NCBI RefSeq assembly: GCF_946187725.1
Contig: NZ_CAMHSK010000004.1
Location: forward strand, 62,001-126,000
Length of the DNA: 64,000 nt
Direction: 5' to 3'
DNA from: an uncultured Treponema sp.
GTDB lineage: Bacteria > Spirochaetota > Spirochaetia > Treponematales > Treponemataceae
Below are positions 49,598 to 58,061 of the stretch, piece after piece. A model generated the notes under the pieces. The model did no database searches. It was not told the DNA's origin and was given only the letters and a program-made list of their open reading frames with translations. The translations under genes and the position numbers were made by a program. Each line of letters starts with the position of its first letter. The stretch's first letter is position 1.

Positions 49598-50671
49598 ATG
49601 AATGAAAAAATCAAAAACTGTTTATCGTCGGTTTGCAATTTGGTGAACAAATTGCCTTTCAAAAAATTCTCGGAAAAATATTCAGACAAAGTTCCGTTTT
49701 TAAAGACGATTGCACCTTTTTCAAATTTTATAGTCTGCGGAATTGTTTTTGTGTTTGTTGGGGCGAAAATTGTTGTTCCACAAGTGCGGTTCAACAACTA
49801 TATGTCAAAAATCGAAAAAATTTGGCTGGAAGAGGCTCGACGTTATGATGCTATTGATTTTACTGATGAGTTCAAGGCTGCTTTTGATAAGAGTGTTGCT
49901 GATATAAATGGATGCTCAAATGACGAAAAAGGCTTGAAAAATATTGAGAAAGTCAAAGATGATTATGAAAAACGCCTGGAAGATATAAGACAAGATTTTG
50001 AAGCCAAATGTACAGATATTTCAAACGCTGGTACAGTAGCGACATCTGGCATAGAAAACTTGAACTTTGCAATGTCTACAAGTCAATTCAATAAGTATAA
50101 ATCACAGACGGAAGAATGGTCTAAACAAATTTTTGAATCCAGTGAAAACTGCTACATGCGAAATAACACTTTGTACTGTAACTGCATAAACGATTTGAAT
50201 AAGCTTTATTCTGAAAAAGTTGAGAAAATCCACGATAGCATTGTTGCGGCCATGAAAGAAGCGAAGCGGAAGGCTTATCTTGCAAAACTTGCCCACATTC
50301 GCGAAGCTGTTGTTGGTTGCTGGAAAGATTCAGGAGGGAAAACAAAATTACTTTTTAATCACGATGGAACTTTTTCATTTGATTATTATGCCGAGGCATG
50401 GAGTTTAGTAATAGGACCTGACAAAATATATGCTGATAAAGCTGGTATTGTAAAAGTAGCATCGGGAAGAATTTCTGAACCGGAAAAAGTACGAAGGTTT
50501 TCAGGCACATATTATTTTGAAGAAGATGTGATTGTTCTTAATGTTACATCAGCTGTTTATAAGAATACACCAGAAATTAAACCTGGAGATAAAATAAAAT
50601 CAAAGATTTATCTTTCGGATTCAGAAAATTCTCTTTGGTTTGATAAAGCAAATTATAAACGGGCATGGTAA
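49598..50671 (+). CDS. Membrane-anchored coiled-coil protein, unknown
   Basis: 357 residues. One membrane helix (about 43-62, FIVCGIVFVFVGAKIVVP), then a long helical, partly coiled-coil region (about 70-235), and a C-terminal lipocalin-like beta part (VVGCWKDSGGKTKLLFNHDG). No family is assigned. A good SD (AGAGG) precedes the start. It is one base upstream of the LPP20-like lipoprotein gene. Confidence 0.6.
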   Translation: MNEKIKNCLSSVCNLVNKLPFKKFSEKYSDKVPFLKTIAPFSNFIVCGIVFVFVGAKIVVPQVRFNNYMSKIEKIWLEEARRYDAIDFTDEFKAAFDKSVADINGCSNDEKGLKNIEKVKDDYEKRLEDIRQDFEAKCTDISNAGTVATSGIENLNFAMSTSQFNKYKSQTEEWSKQIFESSENCYMRNNTLYCNCINDLNKLYSEKVEKIHDSIVAAMKEAKRKAYLAKLAHIREAVVGCWKDSGGKTKLLFNHDGTFSFDYYAEAWSLVIGPDKIYADKAGIVKVASGRISEPEKVRRFSGTYYFEEDVIVLNVTSAVYKNTPEIKPGDKIKSKIYLSDSENSLWFDKANYKRAW

Positions 50672-50672
50672 T

Positions 50673-51683
50673 ATGAATAAAATTTTCAGATTAGTACCTG
50701 CCTTTTTTACTGTGATGATTTTGTGTTCAGGATGTGCAAGCACTTCTGGCGGGCAGGTTCCCGCTTGGATGAGCGACTGGCGCACTGTCTACCCCGACAC
50801 GGAATATATCGCACAACGCGGAAGGGCAGACGCGGAAGAAACGGCAAGAACTGAGGCTGTCGCTCAAATCGCACGGTATTTTCAGACTAGCGTTAACGCC
50901 TCATTGAAAACAAGCATCCAGAGCGTGACGAGCGGTGAGAATGTTAGCGAGACAACTTCGGTCGTGAACGATGTCGATGTCATGTCGCAAGTTGAGCTGT
51001 TCGCCGTGGAAACGACTGACCCATTTTATTTCAAAAAGGAAAACAAGTGGTACTGCCTGGCGTTTATTGAGCGTGAAAAGGCTTGGAACCAGTACCAGCC
51101 GACTGTTGAGAGTGCGAAAGCCGAGTTCTACTCGATGAAAAAGAATGCCGATGACGAAAGCGACCCGTTCACAAAATCTTCACTTTACGGAAAGACCTGG
51201 AAAAGCGGAAAAATCTTGCTTGAAAAACTCGAATACGCACGAATACTGAACGCTAAGAAAGAAGCTGCTTACTCCGATGACAGAAAGTGCGTGAGTGAAA
51301 TCCCGGCATTGATTGCAGCTGAAAAAGAAAAATGCACAGTCTATCTTTCAGTAAGTGGAGACTATGGAAACATAATCTCATCTTCACTTTCTCAGACTCT
51401 CTCCAAAAACGGATTTAAAATCGCAAAAAATCAGAAGGAATCACTTTATACGGCAGTCGCGACCGTTGAAACAAATTCAAGCGGAAACGACCCGATTTCT
51501 GTCATGCCGAGTCTGGACTTAAAAATCGAAAGCAGGGGCGGAAAAACTGTCTACGCAACACAAATCAAAAGCGGGAAAAAGACGCTTGCCTACACGCTCG
51601 AAAACGCACAGAAAAAGTCTTACCCGATTCTCGCGGAAGAAAGTTCAAAAATCATCAGCTCGGAGCTTTCAGAAAAAAATTAG
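50673..51683 (+). CDS. LPP20-like lipoprotein
   Basis: 336 residues from ATG 50673 with lipobox LCSGCAS. The region after the signal (PAWMSDWRTVYPDTEYIAQRG and ARTEAVAQIARYFQTSV) is the LPP20/FlgP type: Trp-rich start, then a helix whose residues repeat as AETEARAQIA. FlgP builds outer-membrane flagellar rings in Vibrio and Campylobacter. It is followed by two more genes of related type. Confidence 0.7.
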   Translation: MNKIFRLVPAFFTVMILCSGCASTSGGQVPAWMSDWRTVYPDTEYIAQRGRADAEETARTEAVAQIARYFQTSVNASLKTSIQSVTSGENVSETTSVVNDVDVMSQVELFAVETTDPFYFKKENKWYCLAFIEREKAWNQYQPTVESAKAEFYSMKKNADDESDPFTKSSLYGKTWKSGKILLEKLEYARILNAKKEAAYSDDRKCVSEIPALIAAEKEKCTVYLSVSGDYGNIISSSLSQTLSKNGFKIAKNQKESLYTAVATVETNSSGNDPISVMPSLDLKIESRGGKTVYATQIKSGKKTLAYTLENAQKKSYPILAEESSKIISSELSEKN

Positions 51684-51687
51684 CAAT

Positions 51688-51776
51688 TAATTAGACGCGG
51701 ATTTTCGCTGATAAACGCGGATATTACGGAAATCTTGTAATCTGCGGGCATCTGCGTTCATCCGCGTCAAAAATAT
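51688..51776. repeat. Palindromic CGCGGAT...ATCCGCG repeat
   Basis: An 89-bp inverted repeat: GACGCGGAT at one end and ATCCGCGTC at the other, with ACGCGGATATTAC and GTAATCTGCG inside. Related words (AATCCGTG, ACGCGGATTT) occur near 10950, 18892, 37910 and 41317. Confidence 0.6.
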
Positions 51777-51790
51777 TGGAGGAAAAAACT

Positions 51791-52678
51791 ATGAAAAAGA
51801 CAATCAAATCAACATTCGTGCTTGCGGCATTTGCAATCGCACTCACTTCATGCGGATCAACAAAGGTTGAGGATTCCAGAAACAAAGTCCCGGAAGCAAA
51901 GACTGACGAAATCGACAAGGTTGTGGTCGTTGACTGGACTGACCGTGCTTTAGGCGAAGTTTCTGCCCCGACTTGGCTCAAGAACATGAGGCGTGGAAAC
52001 AGCGACACATTCAAGGAGCAGTGGAAGGTCGATGCAAGCCGTGTCGTAAAAATCAGCATGGCGACAGGAAAGACCGAAGCCACAGCACAGGCACTTTCGC
52101 GAGCTGGCTTTGCATACACACAGGCGGCGGAATTGAATCAGAAAGTAATCGGTCGTGTTGGTCAGGGCTTGAACGATGTCGGACAGCTTGAAGCATTGTT
52201 TGTGGCAGCAAGTGAGACGAAAGCGGACATGACGGGCCTGCGTGAAGAGACAGGATTCTTCCAGAAAATCCGTACGACCAACGCCGAGACGAAGCAGACC
52301 AGCGAACAGTTTGTTTATTACACTGTGTACTCAATGAGCAAGGAAACTTGGGATGCCCTCTGTAAAAAGTATCTCATGGACATCATGGGCGGAGCGGATT
52401 TGACGACAGAGACACAGAAGAAAGTTGGTGCACTGTTCAGCGAGATGAAAGAAGACTCGGACAAAAAAGAAGCTGCAAAACAGGCTGAGGAAGAAGCATT
52501 GTACAAGGCACAGATGGCTCGTCTTGAAGCCGAGCGGGCAAAGGCTAATGCAGATGCGGCAAAAGCCAACGCGGAGACTGCAAAAGCAGGCTTGAAAGCA
52601 AAGGAAATGGACGCACAGGAAGCGGCGACAAAGAAAGCGGCAGAAGAAGCGGCGGTGCTGGCGAGCTATTTGATGTAA
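51791..52678 (+). CDS. Lipoprotein, LPP20/FlgP-related, with Ala/Lys/Glu helical tail
   Basis: 295 residues from ATG 51791, set by TTGGAGG. Lipobox LTSCGST. APTWLKNMRRG and RVVKISMATGKTEATAQALS resemble the preceding lipoprotein. The last 70 residues are a charged helix (KAQMARLEAERAKANADAAK). Likely an envelope structural protein. Confidence 0.65.
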   Translation: MKKTIKSTFVLAAFAIALTSCGSTKVEDSRNKVPEAKTDEIDKVVVVDWTDRALGEVSAPTWLKNMRRGNSDTFKEQWKVDASRVVKISMATGKTEATAQALSRAGFAYTQAAELNQKVIGRVGQGLNDVGQLEALFVAASETKADMTGLREETGFFQKIRTTNAETKQTSEQFVYYTVYSMSKETWDALCKKYLMDIMGGADLTTETQKKVGALFSEMKEDSDKKEAAKQAEEEALYKAQMARLEAERAKANADAAKANAETAKAGLKAKEMDAQEAATKKAAEEAAVLASYLM

Positions 52679-52744
52679 AAACTACGGGCTGATTGAGAGT
52701 GTTGAAATCAGCCCGAATAAAAATTATAGGGAGAAGAATTCAAA

Positions 52745-55099
52745 ATGAAAAAACTTATTACAACAATTCTAACAACAATACTGTTGTCATTTGCTACATT
52801 CGCACAGACAGCGAACTCTATTGCTGTGCCAGCTCCAAAGACTGTAAATCTTGGTGACGGCAATAACTGGATTCCGCTCTTCATACAAGGTGTGATTACA
52901 TCAAACTTTCAGCAGTATTCGGGTATGAAAGTCGTGGACAGGCAGAATGTAGATATGGTAAAAGCGGAGCAGAAACTATCAGAAAGTTCAGCTTACGATG
53001 AAAAAAATGCGATTGAACTAGGAAAATTGACAAGTGCAAAATTTATTGTTACTGGAAGCATTACCGTGAAATCAAGTTCTTATGCATTAATGTTCAGCAT
53101 CACGGATGCGGAAACTGGCGAGACAAAGGCGAGTGCGACTGTTCCGAACTGTCTTCCATCCGCTTTGGAAGATGGCTCTGCTGCAAATCAGATTTCCTAT
53201 GATTTGATGAAAGGTTTTGGAATTAGTCTTTCTTCAGAAGCTCAGAAAAAACTTACGCAGAAAGCAAGCGTTATGTCTTCGGATATTTCTGCACAGGCAA
53301 GCGTTGCAAAAGGTATCGTTGCGGAACAGAGCGGTTCCAACATTGAGGCTCTGACATATTACATTCAGGCACGAAAAAATGATAAAAAACTTAGCGAGGC
53401 AACAAGTCGAATGGCAAACATGACAACTGTTGTGGCAAGCGGAAATTTTGGTGCAAATGCAAAGAATCTGATAAAATTGCGTAATGACTGGGATAAATTA
53501 CTTCGTGAAGCCGCAGAGTTGATTGCCGCAAATCCGCCGGAATTTGAATTGAAATATTTCACTGACATTAAGGCTCTTGAATTGACTCCGCAGGATTATG
53601 AGAATGGAACAATGTCATTTTCTGTAACAACTCCAGTATTAAGTCAAGTTAACGGAAGTGAAAATGAAAAAATTGCAGGAGAACTTTTAACAACACTTCA
53701 TGGAATTGAACAAAGCAAGAACTGGGGAGATAAAATTAATGGCTTCCCGTGGAGTTACGGTTCCGATATTGGTGATGACAATTGGCTTGAAAAGGCTGTG
53801 AAAACAAGAAAAATAAAGGGTTCTTCCTTTTACACTTTGGAAGATAAAGGATATGAAGAAAATGTCTTCGTTTTAACATTGCTTGATAGCAAAAAAAAAG
53901 AAATCGCTACAAAGAAAATTTCCTTTTACATAATATATTGTACGGGAACCTATCGGTATGGTTATGCTCTTGATTTTAAAACTCCTGGTATTATGAGTGA
54001 CAATAGTTACGGAGGTGTAAATTCTCATAGCTATAGCGGAGAAAAAGCTACTCTCATATTTGACAGCGTTCCTGTGAACGATGCTGATACTGATAAACTT
54101 TATATAACGGTAACTCAAGAAGAGGGAAGACCTGTATCAATTCTATCGGATGAAGTAAGTCGAAAGACAAAAGTTGAAAAGGATGTTAAGTCGTCTGATT
54201 CAATGTTAGTTGACGAAGTCATTCCTATTTTAAAATCAGGTAAGCATAATGGAAAGATTAAGATAGCAGGAAGTCTTGATCAGCATATTATGGATAGAAT
54301 AATTTGGGCTTGTCATGATGGGCGTAAAAATATTGTACTTGATTTAAGTGAAATGAACTTAGATTCTTTTGTTTTTGATTTTAAGCTTCGAGAGCGTTAC
54401 GGAGTTATTAAAGAATTAATTCTTCCTTACTCAACAGAAAAATTAATTCTTAACTTTTCTGTTGAGTCTATAACAATTCCGGCAGGTTTAAAAAACATTC
54501 TTTACAGTGGCCGGGTTAAAACAATCAATTACATGGGAACGGAAAGCCAATGGAAAAATATTTTGGTAAAATCAAAAATTACCGAGCCTATTAAAGCTAA
54601 AATAATCTGCAATTATGACCCAGAAAGAACTAAAGCTGAGACTGTTGCGCGGCAGAAAGTCCTTGAAGAATACAAACGAAATGGCGGTATTGAGGCTTCA
54701 AAAGCGGCTGACTTTATTGCTTCTATCACAGCAGAGGACAATTTACACGAAATTACTGTATTAGGAACCATGACCTATCCAGAATTGTTAAAGATTGCTG
54801 ACGCTGCAGCGTTGAATAAGTCTATAGATTCTTGTCATTTGGGAGCGGTTACGAACTTTATTATCCCAGAAGGTATTGATAAACTTGGAGACGAGTTTTC
54901 CTTCATCTTTAAATCCTTAAAATCTGTGACAATACCAGCAAGCTTAACTTCAATTGGAAATGAAGTGTTTAAAGTTTGCGACTCTCTGGAAACTGTAAAC
55001 TACAGAGGTACGAAAAAACAGTGGAAATCGATAAAAATCGGAAAAGATAATAAGCCTCTTACAAAGGCAAAAATTAACTACGAGTATAAGGGCGAGTAA
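52745..55099 (+). CDS. CsgG-like secreted protein with leucine-rich C-terminus
   Basis: 784 residues. Signal peptide to about residue 20. Residues 25-150 follow the CsgG/FlgO pattern (QQYSGMKVVDRQNVDMVKAE, KLTSAKFIVTGSITVKSSSY, MFSITDAETGETKASA). The middle is beta-rich. The C-terminus has two short LRR_5/BspA-like stretches (ITIPAGLKNILYSG; VTIPASLTSIGNEVFKVCDS) each followed by NY-GT-QWK-I. GGGAG precedes the start. Together with the two lipoproteins it suggests an outer-membrane ring or secretion assembly. Confidence 0.65.
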   Translation: MKKLITTILTTILLSFATFAQTANSIAVPAPKTVNLGDGNNWIPLFIQGVITSNFQQYSGMKVVDRQNVDMVKAEQKLSESSAYDEKNAIELGKLTSAKFIVTGSITVKSSSYALMFSITDAETGETKASATVPNCLPSALEDGSAANQISYDLMKGFGISLSSEAQKKLTQKASVMSSDISAQASVAKGIVAEQSGSNIEALTYYIQARKNDKKLSEATSRMANMTTVVASGNFGANAKNLIKLRNDWDKLLREAAELIAANPPEFELKYFTDIKALELTPQDYENGTMSFSVTTPVLSQVNGSENEKIAGELLTTLHGIEQSKNWGDKINGFPWSYGSDIGDDNWLEKAVKTRKIKGSSFYTLEDKGYEENVFVLTLLDSKKKEIATKKISFYIIYCTGTYRYGYALDFKTPGIMSDNSYGGVNSHSYSGEKATLIFDSVPVNDADTDKLYITVTQEEGRPVSILSDEVSRKTKVEKDVKSSDSMLVDEVIPILKSGKHNGKIKIAGSLDQHIMDRIIWACHDGRKNIVLDLSEMNLDSFVFDFKLRERYGVIKELILPYSTEKLILNFSVESITIPAGLKNILYSGRVKTINYMGTESQWKNILVKSKITEPIKAKIICNYDPERTKAETVARQKVLEEYKRNGGIEASKAADFIASITAEDNLHEITVLGTMTYPELLKIADAAALNKSIDSCHLGAVTNFIIPEGIDKLGDEFSFIFKSLKSVTIPASLTSIGNEVFKVCDSLETVNYRGTKKQWKSIKIGKDNKPLTKAKINYEYKGE

Positions 55100-55104
55100 T
55101 ACTT

Positions 55105-55160
55105 TTTAAAATTAGATTTTCATCCACGCTATACGGCTTGTCGAGCCGTGGCGTGGAGAG
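55105..55160. other. Inverted repeat before the HEPN gene
   Basis: CCACGC...ACGGCT and AGCCGT...GCGTGG form a hairpin at about 55124-55156. An earlier in-frame start (55138) lies inside it, which is one reason to prefer the GTG at 55189. Confidence 0.6.
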
Positions 55161-55188
55161 AAAAAAAATTGAGAACAGAGGTGTTAAT

Positions 55189-55749
55189 GTGATTACAGAA
55201 AGATTGAAAAATAATTACGCAAAGGAATTTATTGTTAGAACACGAGAAATTATTCGCCAATATGATGAACATGTAATATCGTACTTGGAGGCTAATAAGA
55301 GAGACAGTGAATGTTATGATATGACATTGCTTATAAATTGCTTTTATGGTCTTTTGATGATGCCTTCAAAATTAAACAACTCGTCTTTGTTAAAATGTGG
55401 CAATGCAGACGAGTTCTTGAGGAAAGGAAATCTTGCCGATGAAATTTCATTTACAGTTGAGCCTGAAAGAGAGATTAATTTTGAAGAATTGGTTCGTTCT
55501 ATTCGTAATGGGCTTGGACATTGGACACAAAGCAATCTTGTATCAGGAAAAAACAAAAAGCAAAAAACAAATCAATCTGATGTGAAATTTTTTCCGACAG
55601 ACGAAGGTAAATCCATTGAAGAAATCATTGTTTCTGGTTCAATTGATGATTTTAAGACAACTGTTACTACTATTTTCAAGGTTTCAAAAGAGAAAAATCA
55701 ACACAAAATTTGGGATTTTCTTGAACTTGTAGGAGGAATGAACTGTTAA
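55189..55749 (+). CDS. HEPN-domain protein, possible RNase
   Basis: 186 residues from GTG 55189, chosen for AGAGG upstream; an alternative start at 55138 adds 17 residues. All-helical. RSIRNGLGHWTQ contains the HEPN RN-x3-H motif used for RNA cleavage. The N-terminal part (IRQYDEHVISYLEANKR, TLLINCFYGLLMMPSKL) is like HEPN proteins of the pEK499_p136 type. AT-rich coding sequence unlike the preceding envelope genes. HEPN RNases act in defence and toxin systems; no partner gene is left intact next to it. Confidence 0.62.
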   Translation: MITERLKNNYAKEFIVRTREIIRQYDEHVISYLEANKRDSECYDMTLLINCFYGLLMMPSKLNNSSLLKCGNADEFLRKGNLADEISFTVEPEREINFEELVRSIRNGLGHWTQSNLVSGKNKKQKTNQSDVKFFPTDEGKSIEEIIVSGSIDDFKTTVTTIFKVSKEKNQHKIWDFLELVGGMNC

Positions 55750-55754
55750 TCCAC

Positions 55755-55870
55755 TAGGGCTAGGCTATGTAGCCCCGCCGATGGCGTTCCAGAGCGACCG
55801 TATGGAAGCGGCGGAATGAAGCGAAAGCGGAAGGGCGGAACAGCCGACCGTGCGAGGCACGGTAGCCCCC
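55755..55870. repeat. GC-rich palindromic repeat (family copy 4)
   Basis: TAGCCCCGCCGATGGCGTTC, AATGAAGCGAAAGCGGAA and CCGTGCGAGGCACGG (hairpin). Same family as copies near 3159, 42956 and 57040. Confidence 0.65.
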
Positions 55871-55888
55871 AGACAATGAAGAAAACTG

Positions 55889-56016
55889 TTAAATTGCACT
55901 CGTAATTGGCATTGGAATCAGTTTGTAGCCGATGGCATTGAAAATTTTACAAAGTCCAGACGGATGTAAACGCAGGATTGCCTTCTGGATAAAGTGCTTT
56001 GTAAAGACTTTCTCTA
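55889..56016 (-). pseudogene. Remnant of an addiction-module antidote (COG3636-like)
   Basis: Reading the minus strand gives RESLYKALYPEGNPAFTSV, then a frameshift, then CKIFNAIGYKLIPMPI and a stop. This matches the C-terminal half of HigA-like antidote proteins. The N-terminal half and the partner toxin are gone. Confidence 0.6.
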
Positions 56017-56028
56017 GTATATTAAATT

Positions 56029-56904
56029 TCAAATAACTGGTTGTATTTTCAGATTTAAGTCTTGAGAGATTTCATCAAGCTTATATTTCCAATGAAATAC
56101 AACCGGTTGTAAATTTTCTTCCTCAAAGTATTTAAGAATTCTTTCTTTCACTTCTTCTTTTGATTTTACGCGAATACCTTTCAAGACCTGTTTTGACATT
56201 TTGCTGAAAAATCCCTCCACCATATTCAGCCATGAACCGTGTTTTGGTATAAACACAAACTCAAAACGTCCGGGCATTGTCTTCAAAAATTTCTTTGTCT
56301 TTTCTGATGTATGTACCTTCAGATTGTCCAAAAGTATTTAGAAAGCATATGTACAACTGTTCCGTCTTCTTTTGTCGCTCCAAGTTCAACATCCCTGTAA
56401 AAAAACAAGGACATTCTGCTTTTTCTCCTCAAAATCAGGATCTCTTTTTTCGCAATAATACTCAATTTTGTGCGGTTTTATTGAAAGTGACCTCAGAAGT
56501 TTCTGCACATAGGACACAGATACTGTGGAAAGCCTTGGAAATCCGTTTGCTTCTGCCGTTTTGTTTATATGCACTGTAAGTTTTGTCAGTGACCACACTT
56601 CTGCGGCATATCCAAATTCAATCGGTTTTCTGCAGACTGTATTCTTTATGAATGCAATTTCTTCGTCAAATATTTCATATTTACGACCACGTCCTTTCTC
56701 GTCTTTAAGACACTTCTGGATGTTTGCACCTGTTTTATATTTTTCAATCCAGAGGACGACTGTATTTCTTGATATCTTCAAGGCTCGGGTGATGTCCATA
56801 TAAGTCTTGCTTCTGTCGTCTCTCGTTTTATTTCTATTTGAGCCGATAAATCGTCTCTGCAGACTTACAAATACTTTAACCCATAGGCAGGAAAACGAAT
56901 TCAC
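56029..56904 (-). pseudogene. Decayed IS630-family transposase
   Basis: Two fragments in different frames. The upstream one (56386-56904) has the HTH part DITRALKISRNTVVLWIEKY and KGRGRKYEIFDE; the downstream one (56029-56331) has DNLKVHTSEKTKKFLKTM and FIPKHGSWLNMVEGFFSKMS with the last catalytic Glu region. The middle with the first catalytic Asp is deleted and the frame is broken near 56340-56386. Terminal inverted repeats could not be identified with confidence. Confidence 0.75.
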
Positions 56905-57007
56905 CGATGAAATGTATAATGTATTGGTTGATAAAGTTTACAATGATATTATTGCTCCACAACACACAAGTGATGATATTACAATAACAATTATAAATCT
57001 GGAATAA
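56882..57007 (+). pseudogene. 3' fragment of an unknown gene
   Basis: A plus-strand frame reading NEFTDEMYNVLVDKVYNDII and ending IINLE just after the transposase remnant. It reads like real protein and may be a gene cut by the IS. No family recognised. Confidence 0.35.
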
Positions 57008-57039
57008 AATTCCTCTAATTTCGGCTAGACACAACATAT

Positions 57040-57165
57040 AAAGGGTATGGAGCACCGCCGTAGGCGTTCCGAAGCGAAGCAGTCCAACGTAGCGGAGCGA
57101 AGGAATGAGCGTGCGCGAAGTGCGTAACTCCCTACCTGCCGTAAGGCAGGTAGCCACAGTCTTTA
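57040..57165. repeat. GC-rich palindromic repeat (family copy 5)
   Basis: CACCGCCGTAGGCGTTCCG, AGCGGAGCGAAGGAATGAGC and the hairpin CTACCTGCC / GGCAGGTAG. Same family as copies near 3159, 42956 and 55755. Confidence 0.65.
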
Positions 57166-57181
57166 ACACCGAATCCTTTAA

Positions 57182-57784
57182 TTAAAAAATTCTGTACATT
57201 TGAAAAAGTTCCTTGTTATTTTTTGAAAGGTGTGCGGGTGTATCAAGCAGCTTGAAATTGTGCGTTTGATAGAAGTCAATCAATTTCGTCTTGTTTTCAC
57301 ATTCAAGAAAAACGGTTCTTCCGCCAATCAAACTTTGTATGAATCTAACCTGTGTCAAAGTGATTTCCATCAAATCTTGGCCGGTAATGCTTTGAGAATT
57401 TGGGTTGAAATTTCTTCCGAACTGAGCAAGAAGAATTGCAGGACAGTTATAAGTGTCATTCGTTTCGTCAAAATGCGAATAAAGTTTTAAAGTCTTCTTT
57501 TCCGAATTGGAAAGCCCAGCCTGTGGAATTCTCAGAATTTTGGATGCAAGCGTAAAATACCCTGCAAAATCAATTTCTGAATCAGAAATATCCTTTGAGA
57601 TGATGTAAGTGACAGATGTTCTGAGTTTTGTTGATTGAACGGCTTTGTTTTTCAGAAAGAATTCAACATCAGCGTTTAACGAACTAAATGAATCCGCTAA
57701 GAGATTAAAAAACTGCTCGCCGTCTGAATAGCTCAGAATTTCGTCAAGACGCTGAATATTATAAGTGTTATTGATTGTTTCCAT
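57182..57784 (-). CDS. GNAT-family acetyltransferase, probable toxin
   Basis: 200 residues. The C-terminal half follows the GNAT fold: CPAILLAQFGRNFN, GQDLMEITLTQVRFIQSLIG, then GRTVFLECENKTKLIDFYQT. GNAT toxins acetylate aminoacyl-tRNA. The ATG at 57784 lies inside the end of the upstream small gene (17-base overlap), the usual antitoxin-toxin layout. Confidence 0.75.
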   Translation of the reverse strand: METINNTYNIQRLDEILSYSDGEQFFNLLADSFSSLNADVEFFLKNKAVQSTKLRTSVTYIISKDISDSEIDFAGYFTLASKILRIPQAGLSNSEKKTLKLYSHFDETNDTYNCPAILLAQFGRNFNPNSQSITGQDLMEITLTQVRFIQSLIGGRTVFLECENKTKLIDFYQTHNFKLLDTPAHLSKNNKELFQMYRIF

Positions 57785-57953
57785 TCAGTTTCTTGCTTAT
57801 GATGGCTGCCATGCGTTCTTTTGAAATCTGGTTAGCTCTTACAGTTGAATTATACGCTGCGTTAGAAGAAGAATTTGCAAGCATAGAAACGAAAGCCTTT
57901 GCTTCTTTTTTTGAGTCGATATAAAATGTTTTAGAAAGGCTTGAAGTTGCCAT
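57768..57953 (-). CDS. Small antitoxin of the GNAT pair
   Basis: 61 residues: MATSSLSKTFYIDSKKEAKA, then FVSMLANSSS and a basic C-terminus. The N-terminal pattern (SSLSKTF, KEAKAF) is like antitoxins paired with GNAT toxins in Firmicutes. AAGGAGG precedes the ATG. It overlaps the toxin start by 17 bases. Confidence 0.7.
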   Translation of the reverse strand: MATSSLSKTFYIDSKKEAKAFVSMLANSSSNAAYNSTVRANQISKERMAAIISKKLNGNNQ

Positions 57954-57974
57954 TTTCCACCTCCTTGCGGTTTT

Positions 57975-58003
57975 AATATAACAAAACGGTTTCCTGCCGT
58001 CAA
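57975..58003 (-). promoter_or_regulatory. Promoter of the GNAT toxin-antitoxin operon
   Basis: Minus strand: -35 TTGACG (58003-57998), 17-base spacer, -10 TATATT (57980-57975). GCGGTTTT and AAAACGG around it form an imperfect inverted repeat that could be the operator. Confidence 0.7.
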
Positions 58004-58026
58004 GTAAACAATCCTTTTTCCTTTTT

Positions 58027-58055
58027 TTAACTTTCTATTCTCACTTTCCGATAAT
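58027..58055 (+). promoter_or_regulatory. Promoter giving a leaderless mRNA
   Basis: -35 TTAACT (58027-58032), 17-base spacer, -10 GATAAT (58050-58055), six bases, then ATG 58062. No SD. Confidence 0.65.
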
Positions 58056-58061
58056 ATTTCT

